NCBI GenBank assembly: GCA_937934655.1 | Contig: CALGZB010000110.1 | Location: 1-61,682, forward strand | Length of the DNA stretch: 61,682 nucleotides | From: an uncultured Acidimicrobiales bacterium | GTDB taxonomy: Bacteria; Actinomycetota; Acidimicrobiia; Acidimicrobiales; SHLQ01 | Reading direction: 5' to 3' | In this document: one piece after another, positions 8,566 to 16,564 of the stretch | How positions within the stretch are numbered: position 1 is the stretch's first letter | Layout: every line of letters starts with the position of its first letter | Position numbers and translations under genes: made by a program | The notes under the pieces: model-generated | The model's input: the letters and a program-made list of their open reading frames with translations, nothing else | Database searches by the model: none | What the model was told of the DNA's origin: nothing

Positions 8566-9763
8566 CGAGAGGTGAGGCTTGCACGTAACGAGCCTGGGGG
8601 CGGAACCGCAGCGGCGCTTCTTTGTATTCCTCGAGTGCATGGGCAAGCCAACCCACGGATCGGCTGATGGCAAAGACCGCTTCGCCGGCTCCCGCGGGCA
8701 TACCTGAGAGGTAGGTCAACGAGCCGAGCGCATAGTCGACGTTCGGAAGCACCGAGGCCCGGGTGGTGACGGCATCTTGAATCTCGCTAATCAACGCCAA
8801 TCGTCGCGTCGATTTTGCCGTTGTCGATGCGAGCGTTTCTTCGAACAGAACCGGAAAGCGAGGGTCGCCGGTGCGGTACACCGTGTGGCCAAACCCCGGC
8901 ACGCGCTCACCCCGCCGCAGAATCTCACCCACCGCTTTGGTTCCCGAGTCGAGTTGTTCCGCACGTTCCAAGAGGCGATGAACCTCGCCGCTTGCCGCTC
9001 CGTGGAGACGTCCGCCCAGCGCGCCAAGCCCTGCCGCAACGACCGAATACGGGTCGGCGCGGACCGAGGCCGCCACGCGTCCGGCAAAGGTCGATGCAGC
9101 GAGTCCATGGTCGGCCAGCAGCACGAGTGCGGTGTTGAGTGCGGCTTCTTGCGGCCTTGTGGGCGCCTTGGGAGCGAAACGTACCCAAAGGGAGCGGGCG
9201 AGCGGTGTGCCGTTCCCTACCGAAACGTTGGCGGGTAGTGCGGTGATCATGGCGATAATGAGCTGTTGGCCTGCTGCGGCAACCGCGCTGGGGTCGAGAT
9301 CGAACCGGAGTGGGTCGCATGAAGCGGCGATGGCGACAGCAGCTCGGAGCCGATCGATGGCTAGGGCATCGACCGGGAACACCCCATGCGAAGCGATGAC
9401 TCGCGAGCGGGTGTCGGGCTCGATGCGCCACGGCTGCTCTCCAACCTGCCAGATCATCTCGGCGACTCGTTCGAACGGCTGGTCGAGATAGGCGCCGATT
9501 TGTCGGCCGCGAAATCCGAATGCTCCGGACTCGACCCGGGTGATGCTCGACGAGATTGCGGCTGAGACCTCGCCTTGGCGATCGCGCCGCCGTCCTTTGA
9601 CAAACCCGTCGATCTCGTCGGGGTCGAACATCGAATGTTTGCCGTCGACCGCCCGCTGTCGGCTGAGCTGGCCTCGGCTGACGTAGGCGTAGAGCGTCGA
9701 CTTCTTTACGCCGAGTCGAGCCGCGGCCTCGTTGGCATCGATGAGGTCAGTATTTGGCGCCAC
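8558..9763 (-). CDS. Citrate synthase-family protein with N-terminal excisionase/MerR-like HTH domain
   Basis: About 401 aa. Residues about 8-57 form a helix-turn-helix of the excisionase type ('DANEAAARLGVKKSTLYAYV' ... 'FDPDEIDGFVKG'); the rest is a citrate synthase with 'LHGAASG', the catalytic His in 'PGFGHTVYR' and catalytic Asp in 'PNVDYALG', and 'ISRSVGWLAHALEE'. The start is set at the GTG at 9763 because GGAAAGGA lies 5 nt upstream; a frame open to 9955 would run over the divergent citrate synthase start. HTH-fused citrate synthases are known in actinobacteria, but their DNA targets are not generally known. The inverted-repeat cluster in its own promoter makes autoregulation an attractive inference. 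It heads the probable CS-MFS-SDR operon. Confidence 0.85.
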   Translation of the reverse strand: MAPNTDLIDANEAAARLGVKKSTLYAYVSRGQLSRQRAVDGKHSMFDPDEIDGFVKGRRRDRQGEVSAAISSSITRVESGAFGFRGRQIGAYLDQPFERVAEMIWQVGEQPWRIEPDTRSRVIASHGVFPVDALAIDRLRAAVAIAASCDPLRFDLDPSAVAAAGQQLIIAMITALPANVSVGNGTPLARSLWVRFAPKAPTRPQEAALNTALVLLADHGLAASTFAGRVAASVRADPYSVVAAGLGALGGRLHGAASGEVHRLLERAEQLDSGTKAVGEILRRGERVPGFGHTVYRTGDPRFPVLFEETLASTTAKSTRRLALISEIQDAVTTRASVLPNVDYALGSLTYLSGMPAGAGEAVFAISRSVGWLAHALEEYKEAPLRFRPQARYVQASPLDE

Positions 9764-9784
9764 AACAGTCCTTTCCGACCTGAT

Positions 9785-9823
9785 ATTGATCGTATCAATG
9801 TTGACGAAATCAAGATTGTCAAT
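9785..9823. promoter_or_regulatory. Operator-like cluster between divergent citrate synthase genes
   Basis: Contains the inverted repeat ATTGAT-CGT-ATCAAT (9785-9799), then GTTGAC, ATCAAG and the palindrome ATTGTCAAT (9815-9823): several ATTGAY half-sites in 39 bp. On the minus strand TTGACA (9822-9817) and ATTGAT (9799-9794) are spaced 17 bp, a plausible promoter for the HTH-citrate synthase. The -10 lies inside the inverted repeat, so a bound protein would block it. Confidence 0.6.
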
Positions 9824-9878
9824 GTACTCCACCGATGACACGTTGGGAGAAGACCTATTCGTTCTCGAGGAGTAACCA

Positions 9879-11030
9879 ATGCCCACAACTGTTCCCAGTC
9901 TCCCCAGCCTCCCCAGTGTTCCCGCTGGTTTGAAAGGCGTTGCTGTTGCCGACACCGAAATCGGCTCGGTCCGGGGAAACGAGGGGTACTTTCACTACCG
10001 AGAGTTCAACGCGACCGAACTTGCGCGAACACATTCGCTTGAAGAGGTTTGGCACCTCCTGCTCGAAGGCGGCCTGCCCTCCGCCGACGAGCTGGCGACG
10101 TTTCGAGCTGAGATCGCGACGGGGATCGATGCCGACGCGACGCTCTCAGGCGTCATCGACATCGTGGCTGCAACCGACGCCGCCCCGCACGCTGCGCTCA
10201 CAAGCCTGGTGCCGCTCCTGGGGTCGTTTGCCCCCACCGTCGACATCGACCATGCGCAGCGCCGTCACGACGTGGTGCAGGTAGCTGTGGCGATCCCCGG
10301 TTTGCTGGCGGCAGTTCACCGTCGCCGAGTCGGTATGCAACCCCTCGCGAGCGACCCGAGTCTGGGGTACGCCGCGAATTGGTTGTACCGAACCTCGGGT
10401 GTCCGCCCGACGCCCCAACAGGCCCGTGCGGTCGAGCAGTATCTCATCGCCACCATCGATCACGGGTTCAACAACTCGACCTTCGCCACCCGGGTCATCA
10501 CCAGCAGCGGCGCCGATGTCGCCGCTGCGATCGTTGGAGGGGTCGGGGCGCTCTCGGGGCCGCTTCATGGTGGGGCGCCGCGTCGGGCCATGGCGATGAT
10601 CGAAGAGATCGGCGAGCCGGACAACACCGAAGCGTGGGTGGAGAAACGGCTGGCCGACGGCGGCAAGATCATGGGATTCGGCCACGCCGTCTACCGGTCC
10701 GATGACCCGAGATCGACATTGTTACGTGAGACCGCCAAGTCGTTTGTTGACGATCACCCCGATTCGGAACTCATCGAACGTGCGCTCGAGATCGAGCCAC
10801 GAATCCTCAAAGTGCTTCGTGCCCACAAGCCCGAGGCGACAATCGTGACCAACGTTGAGTACTACGCCAGCCTTGTGCTGCGCCTGGCCGGACTTTCGCC
10901 GGAACTCTTCACACCGACCTTTACGGTGAGTCGGGTGCTTGGCTGGACCGCCCACATTCTTGAACAAGCGGCCAACAACAAGATCATCCGCCCGTCAGCG
11001 TCCTATGTCGGGCCCGCCCCGGCGCCCTAG
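9879..11030 (+). CDS. Citrate synthase (actinobacterial type)
   Basis: Condenses acetyl-CoA with oxaloacetate at entry to the TCA cycle; a 2-methylcitrate synthase role is an alternative, given the propionate-pathway genes upstream. It shows 'GPLHGGAPRRAM', the catalytic His in 'IMGFGHAVYRSDDPR', and 'FTVSRVLGWTAHILEQ'. At the usual catalytic Asp position (NVDF) it has Glu ('TNVEYYAS'), a form also found in mycobacterial CitA-type enzymes. The length of 383 aa is normal. A good ribosome-binding site (AGGAG, 6 nt before the ATG at 9879) supports the start. It is transcribed divergently from the HTH-fused paralogue and followed by a strong hairpin terminator. Confidence 0.93.
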   Translation: MPTTVPSLPSLPSVPAGLKGVAVADTEIGSVRGNEGYFHYREFNATELARTHSLEEVWHLLLEGGLPSADELATFRAEIATGIDADATLSGVIDIVAATDAAPHAALTSLVPLLGSFAPTVDIDHAQRRHDVVQVAVAIPGLLAAVHRRRVGMQPLASDPSLGYAANWLYRTSGVRPTPQQARAVEQYLIATIDHGFNNSTFATRVITSSGADVAAAIVGGVGALSGPLHGGAPRRAMAMIEEIGEPDNTEAWVEKRLADGGKIMGFGHAVYRSDDPRSTLLRETAKSFVDDHPDSELIERALEIEPRILKVLRAHKPEATIVTNVEYYASLVLRLAGLSPELFTPTFTVSRVLGWTAHILEQAANNKIIRPSASYVGPAPAP

Positions 11031-11055
11031 ACACCCGGCGGCGTCGAAAAAGAGC

Positions 11056-11087
11056 AGTGGGCCAGACCGTCGTTGGTCTGGCCCACT
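11056..11087. terminator. Strong hairpin terminator after citrate synthase
   Basis: Perfect 13-bp stem AGTGGGCCAGACC (11056-11068) / GGTCTGGCCCACT (11075-11087) with a 6-nt loop. There is no U-run on the plus side and an A-rich run before it, so it probably works for both convergent genes. Confidence 0.85.
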
Positions 11088-11136
11088 ACCGGTTTCTTCA
11101 CACAGCTCTTGCTTCACCCGTCGCCGGGAGATTTCT

Positions 11137-11499
11137 TTACAGAAGGGTTTCGGGAACCGAGGTTCCGAACCCATCAAAGTAGGCCTCAAATTGCCGACCC
11201 AATAGACACATCATTTCGACCCAACCAACCAGGCTGTCCTTATCGAAACAACGTGGTTGAAATGTTCCCGTTAGCGAAAACACCGGACGGAAGAAACTTC
11301 CTGAACGGACCAGCGTTACTTCCTCGCTGAGCTCGGTCAGCGCTGCGGTAAGGCCTTCAGCATGTTTGCGGTTCGGCGCTTCGAAGCGGTAGTCGAGTAC
11401 AAGCGGGGTCGTCTCGTTCACGCCACGGTCAGCGAGCAGCGACCACGTGTCTTCGGTCAATGACCGGTGACTTGCGAGAAGTTTGGCGAAGGGGTCCAT
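11137..11499 (-). CDS. RraB-like (regulator of ribonuclease activity B fold) protein
   Basis: A 120-aa protein with the pattern of the RraB/DUF695-type domain: 'LVLDYRFEAPNRKHAEGL' (strand then helix), a beta segment 'FRPVFSLTGTF', and the C-terminal 'EAYFDGFGT', which resembles the 'YDGWGT' end of this family. RraB inhibits RNase E in enterobacteria; in actinobacteria the domain has no established role, so only the fold is proposed. The start at 11499 (MDPFAKLL) is chosen because AGGA lies 7 nt upstream; a TTG at 11541 would add 14 residues without such a site. It is convergent with the citrate synthase. Confidence 0.6.
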   Translation of the reverse strand: MDPFAKLLASHRSLTEDTWSLLADRGVNETTPLVLDYRFEAPNRKHAEGLTAALTELSEEVTLVRSGSFFRPVFSLTGTFQPRCFDKDSLVGWVEMMCLLGRQFEAYFDGFGTSVPETLL

Positions 11500-11639
11500 A
11501 GGTGAGTCCTGTGTAGGGTCACCAAAGGCATCGGCGCCCAAAACTCCTCGCTTTAGAGCGATTTACGATCTTCAAACGTCGATTGGCCACATGGCCCGGC
11601 TCATTCGGCGCACGCCTGCCGCTGTGCCGAGATCTCTGT

Positions 11640-12281
11640 CTAGATCGCTGGGGGTTCGTACCACCTGCGTTTGGGTGTCTCAACCATGGTGGCTTCGGCG
11701 ACCGCAGCGGGTTTCCGGCGAGCGGTTCCCCAGGCCGCAGCAACGCCTGCCAAGGCTCCAAAGAGATGCCCTTCCCAGCTGACCTCGCCCGTTGGAAGAA
11801 GGCCAAAAACCAGCCCCCAATAGAAAAAGCCGGCCACCAGAGCCAGAGCCACAGCCTTGACACTGCGCTCGAAGACGGCCGCGCCAACCAGGTACCCGAG
11901 GTAACCGAACACCACGCCGCTAGCGCCAACGTGGTTCCCGGTGCGAGCCAGAAGCCAGGTAGCGGCGCCCCCGACGATGATGACGGTAAGCGTCACTACG
12001 AGCCACGTGCGAAGACCCCGGAGAGCGACAAGGCCGCCGAGCACAAGGAAGGGAATCGAGTTTCCAATGAGATGCCCAAAGCCCACGTGCAGCATTGGCG
12101 CCCACAAGATGCCGTCGATGCCATCGACCTGACGGGGGTGGATACCGCCAGCTTGGAGCCAATCGTCGAGAAGGAACCCGTCGACGATTTCGATCACCCA
12201 CATCAACGCCAACGCGCCGACCAACCAAATCAGCTGCTTGGGGATCGCAAAGGACCGTCCTGGTGCCGGGGTGGTTTCCAT
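11640..12281 (-). CDS. Rhomboid-family intramembrane serine protease
   Basis: About 213 aa with six predicted membrane helices. The catalytic dyad is visible: Ser121 in 'HVGASGVVFGYLG' (GxSG) and His172 in 'EGHLFGALAG'; Asn74 in 'HLIGNSIPF' is the oxyanion residue. Rhomboids cut single-pass membrane proteins within the bilayer; the substrate here is unknown. The start is the ATG at 12281 (METTPAPGR), with a TACGAT hexamer 7 nt upstream and no Shine-Dalgarno, suggesting a leaderless message. Residues upstream in the longer frame would cross the nrdB terminator. The C-terminal tail is cytoplasmic and basic. Confidence 0.88.
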   Translation of the reverse strand: METTPAPGRSFAIPKQLIWLVGALALMWVIEIVDGFLLDDWLQAGGIHPRQVDGIDGILWAPMLHVGFGHLIGNSIPFLVLGGLVALRGLRTWLVVTLTVIIVGGAATWLLARTGNHVGASGVVFGYLGYLVGAAVFERSVKAVALALVAGFFYWGLVFGLLPTGEVSWEGHLFGALAGVAAAWGTARRKPAAVAEATMVETPKRRWYEPPAI

Positions 12282-12330
12282 GAAGGCAATCGTAGTTGAC
12301 GGTTCTTGCAACCTCGATGGAAAAAGACGT

Positions 12331-12354
12331 CGGGGTGGCCCGAAGGCCACCCCG
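12331..12354 (-). terminator. Intrinsic terminator of nrdAB
   Basis: On the minus strand a perfect 10-bp stem (CGGGGTGGCC/GGCCACCCCG) is closed by a TTCG tetraloop and followed after 4 nt by TTTTT. This is a classical rho-independent terminator placed 34 nt past the nrdB stop. Confidence 0.9.
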
Positions 12355-12388
12355 ATCACTCTCGGTGTAAATTCTGAATTTGCGGGTG

Positions 12389-13501
12389 TTAGAAGTCTTC
12401 GTCGAACCCGACGTCGCCCTCTACGCCCACCTGGTACGAAGCAACGGTGCGCTCGAAGAAGTTGGTGAGCTCCTGCACATCTTGGAGTTCCATGAATGCG
12501 AACGGGTTCTTGACGTTGTACTGCTTTGGCATTCCGAGCTGCTGGAGACGCTGATCGGCGATGAACTGCAGATAGGTCTTGGTGTCGGCAGTCGACATGC
12601 CAGACACACCTTGTTCGAGGAGGTCTTCGGCGAAGGCGTACTCGGCTTCGACAGCTTCGTCGATCATCTCGGTGATCTGGTTGGCGAGGTCATCGTCGAA
12701 GAGCTCGGGCTCTTCCATGCGCACGGTGTTTACAACCTCAAGCGCAAAGTTCATGTGACCGCTCTCGTCGCGGAACACCCAGTTGGTTCCGGCAGCCAAA
12801 CCGTTGAGCAGGCCTTTGGAACGGAGGAAGTACACGTAGGCGAACGCTGCGAAGAAGAACAGTCCTTCGATGCAGGTTGCGAAACAGATGAGGTTCAGCA
12901 GGAATTGCTTGCGATCTTCTTTGGTGTGGAGTTCGTCGAGGTGGTTGATCGAGTCGATCCACTTGAAGCAGAACTCGGCTTTCTTGCGGATCGAAGGAAT
13001 GTTCTCCACTGCGTCGAAGGCCGCTGCTCGCTCGGAGAGTTCAGGGATGTAGTTGTCGAGCAGCGTGAGGTAGAACTGCACGTGCAGCGCCTCTTCGTAC
13101 AGCTGACGTGACAGGTACATCCGAGCTTCGGGAGCGTTGATGTGCTTGTACAGGTTAAGTACAAGGTTGTTGGAAACGATCGAGTCGCCGGTAGCGAAGA
13201 ACGCGACCAGACGGCTGACGAGATGTTTCTCGGCGGGGAGAAGCTTGCGGTCAAGATCGACCAAGTCATCGGAGAAGTCGATTTCGTCGACGGTCCACGT
13301 GTTCTTGATTGCGTCGCGATACATGTCGTAGAAGACCGGATAGCGCATCGGGCGAAGCGTGAGATCGAAACCCGGATCGAGGATCGACTGCTGCTTGCGG
13401 AGAACCTCCGGAGCGGGCTGGCGCACCTCGGGATCGAGGTTGCGGGCGAGTGCGTCAGCTTGGAAAGGCTGCTGCGGGAAGTGCGGGTCGGTCATTGCCA
13501 T
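12389..13501 (-). CDS. nrdB: Ribonucleoside-diphosphate reductase, beta subunit (class I)
   Basis: Small R2 subunit that carries the dimetal centre and radical for deoxyribonucleotide synthesis. Metal-ligand motifs are present: 'YEEALHVQFY' (ExxH) and 'RDESGHMNFAL' (DExxH) on the four-helix bundle, with 'EGLFFFAAFAYVYFL' between them. The length of 370 aa is normal. The C-terminus 'VEGDVGFDEDF' is the acidic tail that docks onto NrdA. It lies 69 bp downstream of nrdA in one operon ending at the hairpin at 12331-12354. Two in-frame ATGs (13501, 13495) are possible starts; the difference is two residues. Confidence 0.95.
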   Translation of the reverse strand: MAMTDPHFPQQPFQADALARNLDPEVRQPAPEVLRKQQSILDPGFDLTLRPMRYPVFYDMYRDAIKNTWTVDEIDFSDDLVDLDRKLLPAEKHLVSRLVAFFATGDSIVSNNLVLNLYKHINAPEARMYLSRQLYEEALHVQFYLTLLDNYIPELSERAAAFDAVENIPSIRKKAEFCFKWIDSINHLDELHTKEDRKQFLLNLICFATCIEGLFFFAAFAYVYFLRSKGLLNGLAAGTNWVFRDESGHMNFALEVVNTVRMEEPELFDDDLANQITEMIDEAVEAEYAFAEDLLEQGVSGMSTADTKTYLQFIADQRLQQLGMPKQYNVKNPFAFMELQDVQELTNFFERTVASYQVGVEGDVGFDEDF

Positions 13502-13570
13502 TGCTTGGATTTTTCTCCGGGGAAAGTTCGGATTGGGAAAGGATTGATCGAAACGAATGAACGGCGACGG

Positions 13571-16018
13571 CTAGTCGCACGCCTCACAGGTCTCTGGGTT
13601 TTCAAGCGAACATGCAATCGCTTCGGCGTCGGTGAACGACTTCGATGGCGGCGGCGTGGGTTCGATGGTTTCGTCGACACCAGATGTCGTTTTGTTGATG
13701 CGGGTCGCTGGGCGGGAACGGAGATAGTAGGTGGTCTTGAGTCCCATCTTCCAAGCGTGGAGGTACATAGAGCTCAATTTTCCGATTGTCGGAGACTCCA
13801 TGAAGAGATTGAGCGACTGGCTCTGGTCGATAAAGGCGCCGCGCTCGGCTGCCATATCAATGAGCGAGCGCATTGGGATCTCCCAAGCGGTCCGGTAAAG
13901 CTGGCGAAGATCGGCCGGAATTTCTTCGATATCTTGGATGGAACCTTCGGCCCGCTTGACCTTGCTGGCCATGTCGTCGTTCCAAAGCCCGCGTTCTTGA
14001 AGATCGCGGACAAGGTAACGGTTGATCTGCAGGAACTCGCCCGACAGCGTTTCGCGCTTGAACAGGTTGGACACCTGAGGCTCGATGCACTCGTAGCAGC
14101 CAGCGATTGACGCGATGGTTGCGGTGGGAGCGATAGCGATCATGAGCGAGTTGCGAAGGCCGAATTCGGCGATGCGAGCCCGCACGGTGTCCCAGCGTTC
14201 GGTGTCAGTGGGGGTGACGCCGGCAAGATCGAACTGCAGGTCGCCCTTGGCGGCCCGGGTCTGTTCGAAGTTGGGGTGAGCGCCATTGGCCTCGGCCAAT
14301 TCGGTGCTGGCCCAAAGAGCGTTGAAGTAGATCTCTTCAGAGATCTTTGCGCTGAGCGCACGAGCTTCGTCGGAGTCGAAGGGCAGACGCATCTTGAAGA
14401 AGACGTCTTGGAGGCCCATGAGCCCGAGACCGACAGGGCGCCACGCCATGTTGGACGTGCCGGCTTCTTCGGTTGGGTAGAAGTTGATGTCGATAACCCG
14501 GTCGAGGAACGGCATTGCCGTGGCAACAACACCGGCAAGGCGGTCGAAGTTAAACACGCCGTCTTCGACGAGCGAACCAAGGTTGACCGAGCCGAGGTTG
14601 CAGACAGCGGTTTCGTCTTGGCTGGTAACTTCGATGATCTCGGTGCACAGGTTAGAGAGGTGCACGACGCGAGGTGAGCCGTCAGCGTTGGTGCCGCCGG
14701 TCTGGTTGCAGCGCTCGTTGCTGGGATCCTTGAAGGTCATCCAACCGTTGCCGGTTTGTGCGAGCGAACGCATCATCTTGCTGTAGAGATCGCGAGCAGG
14801 GATCTGCTTGACGAAGAGACCTTGCTCTTCGGCTTCGATGAAGGCCGCTTCGAACTCGTCGCCGTACATGTCGGTGAGGTGCGGGACGACCTTGGGGTCA
14901 AACAGTGACCACTGCCAGTCGTTCTCGACCCGTTTCATGAAGAGGTCTGGCACCCAGTTGGCAAGGTTGAGATTGTGGGCTCGACGGTTATGGTCGCCGG
15001 TGCCTTCGCGCAGGTCGAGGAAGTCTTCGATGTCGGCGTGCCAGGTTTCAAGGTAGACACAGGCGGCGCCTTTGCGGCGGCCCCCCTGGTTGACGGCCTG
15101 GACGGAGCTATCGAGGGTCTTGAGCCACGGGACGATGCCGTTTGAGAGGCCGTTGGTTCCAGCGATGAGCGAGCCCTTTGCCCGGACACGGTGCCAGGCA
15201 ACGCCGATGCCGCCAGCAAACTTCGAGAGGCGAGCGATATCGGTGTAGCGCTTGTAGATGCCTTCGAGGCTGTCTTCTGGCGATTCGAGCAGGTAGCACG
15301 AGGACATCTGCGGGTGTGCGGTACCCGAGTTGAACAGGGTGGGGCTCGAGGCCAGGTACTGCAGCGACGACATCAGCTTGTAGAAACGGATCGCTTCGTC
15401 GGGGGTGGTGGCGAGGCCACAGGCGACGCGCAGAAAGAAGTACTGCGGCGTCTCAAGGACATTGCGCTCGAGCGGATGACGCAGGAGGTAGCGGTCATAG
15501 ACCGTGCGAAGGCCGAAGAACTCGAAGAGGCCATCTTGGTCGTGATCGATGGTGTCGTTGAGCTTGCGAGCGTTGAGGTTGACGAACTCGAGGACGTGAT
15601 CGCCGATAAGACCGAGACGATGGCCGGCGGCGACCGACTGGGAGAACGAGTGAATGTCCTGGTTGCGCACCTCTTTATCGATGGTGGTGGCGAGCAGGCG
15701 TCCGGCGAGGCGGGAGTAGTTGGGCTCTTCGACAATGAGTGAGGCGGCGGTGCGGATGGAGAGCTCATCGAGCTCTTCGGTGGTGGCGCCGTCGCGCAGG
15801 CCGCTAATGGTTCGGGTGGCGATACGCATTGCGTCGACGCCGCCAAGGCCTGAGGCGCTTCGCTCGATGGCACGGACGATCTTGTTGAGATCGACCTCCT
15901 CAAGGTCGCCGTTGCGCTTCTCGACACGCATGGTGCCGATCGTGGCAGCGTTGTCTGCTTTGGCATCCGCAGCGGCGGTGTCGGTGATGGTTTCGGTACG
16001 GTCGTCGGTGACAGCCAT
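13571..16018 (-). CDS. nrdA: Ribonucleoside-diphosphate reductase, alpha subunit (class I)
   Basis: Catalytic R1 subunit reducing NDPs to dNDPs. An N-terminal ATP-cone ('VEKRNGDLEEVDLNKIVRAI', about residues 32-120) indicates dATP-responsive overall regulation. The catalytic barrel is recognisable from 'SSPTLFNSGTAHPQMSSCYL', 'GIGVAWHRVRAKGS', 'QGGRRKGAACVYLE' and the finger-loop 'NLCTEI'. The C-terminal 'CEAC' is the mobile Cys pair re-reduced by thioredoxin or glutaredoxin. At 815 aa it is of ordinary size. A promoter with TTGACG and TGTAAT lies about 200 nt upstream, leaving a long 5' leader. Confidence 0.96.
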   Translation of the reverse strand: MAVTDDRTETITDTAAADAKADNAATIGTMRVEKRNGDLEEVDLNKIVRAIERSASGLGGVDAMRIATRTISGLRDGATTEELDELSIRTAASLIVEEPNYSRLAGRLLATTIDKEVRNQDIHSFSQSVAAGHRLGLIGDHVLEFVNLNARKLNDTIDHDQDGLFEFFGLRTVYDRYLLRHPLERNVLETPQYFFLRVACGLATTPDEAIRFYKLMSSLQYLASSPTLFNSGTAHPQMSSCYLLESPEDSLEGIYKRYTDIARLSKFAGGIGVAWHRVRAKGSLIAGTNGLSNGIVPWLKTLDSSVQAVNQGGRRKGAACVYLETWHADIEDFLDLREGTGDHNRRAHNLNLANWVPDLFMKRVENDWQWSLFDPKVVPHLTDMYGDEFEAAFIEAEEQGLFVKQIPARDLYSKMMRSLAQTGNGWMTFKDPSNERCNQTGGTNADGSPRVVHLSNLCTEIIEVTSQDETAVCNLGSVNLGSLVEDGVFNFDRLAGVVATAMPFLDRVIDINFYPTEEAGTSNMAWRPVGLGLMGLQDVFFKMRLPFDSDEARALSAKISEEIYFNALWASTELAEANGAHPNFEQTRAAKGDLQFDLAGVTPTDTERWDTVRARIAEFGLRNSLMIAIAPTATIASIAGCYECIEPQVSNLFKRETLSGEFLQINRYLVRDLQERGLWNDDMASKVKRAEGSIQDIEEIPADLRQLYRTAWEIPMRSLIDMAAERGAFIDQSQSLNLFMESPTIGKLSSMYLHAWKMGLKTTYYLRSRPATRINKTTSGVDETIEPTPPPSKSFTDAEAIACSLENPETCEACD

Positions 16019-16212
16019 GTGGGAGGGGCCTTCCCTGCTGGGGTCGTGCAGTGGGGTGTGAAGTTCGGGTGCGTAGATACTGAGTGCGTAGGTATTTCAT
16101 GATCCCGAGCGCAGTCCGCTACGCGAACTCCTCACCGCCTGTTGTCGTGGTTGTGAGAAACAACCAAATGACAGGGGCATAACTACAGCAATGTGGTTTA
16201 CCCGGGAAGGAC

Positions 16213-16243
16213 AATTACAGCCTTGTAATTACGTCTGCGTCAA
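16213..16243 (-). promoter_or_regulatory. nrdA promoter with palindrome over the -10
   Basis: On the minus strand TTGACG (16243-16238) and TGTAAT (16219-16214) are separated by 18 bp. An inverted repeat AATTACA-GCCT-TGTAATT (16213-16230) covers the -10, so a repressor could act here. It does not match the usual NrdR-box consensus closely. Confidence 0.6.
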
Positions 16244-16564
16244 GTGGAACTAGGGCACAACCTGTGACCGACCACGTACGGTGAAATCGCGTCATTTCAC
16301 TGCTGCTATTGCAGCGAACGGAATTTCAAGATTGTCGTTATCCGTACCACTCTAGGTAGCGGCGCCGGGTGCGCGAATTCGCGAAAGTGCATCTTGGCAG
16401 ACTTGGTGAAGCCCCTTGGCAACCAGAATCAGGCAAACTACAAAGCTTGGGCATTGTGGTTGCGACAACCTATTGACCAGCCCATTGGCCGATCCATTGG
16501 CAGCACAAGAGCCAACACAAGAGCCAACACAGCAGCGCACGTCTCCCGCGAGCGAAGCGCCAGT
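16244..16564. other. Gene-free region upstream of the nrdAB promoter
   Basis: No gene is seen. It contains the hairpins GTGAAAT/ATTTCAC (16281-16300) and GCTGC/GCAGC (16302-16315), a 12-bp tandem duplication ACAAGAGCCAAC (16505-16528), and a doubled CCATTGG. Between this region and nrdA, the untranslated leader at 16149-16165 holds a further small hairpin, GGTTGT/ACAACC. Confidence 0.5.

Noticed and set aside
9764..9955. N-terminal extension of the HTH-citrate synthase frame
   Set aside because: It would cross the promoter and the divergent citrate synthase start; a good ribosome-binding site precedes GTG 9763.
16019..16243. Cobalamin riboswitch upstream of nrdA
   Set aside because: I could not find a convincing B12-box or the expected stem arrangement by eye; a covariance-model search would be decisive.
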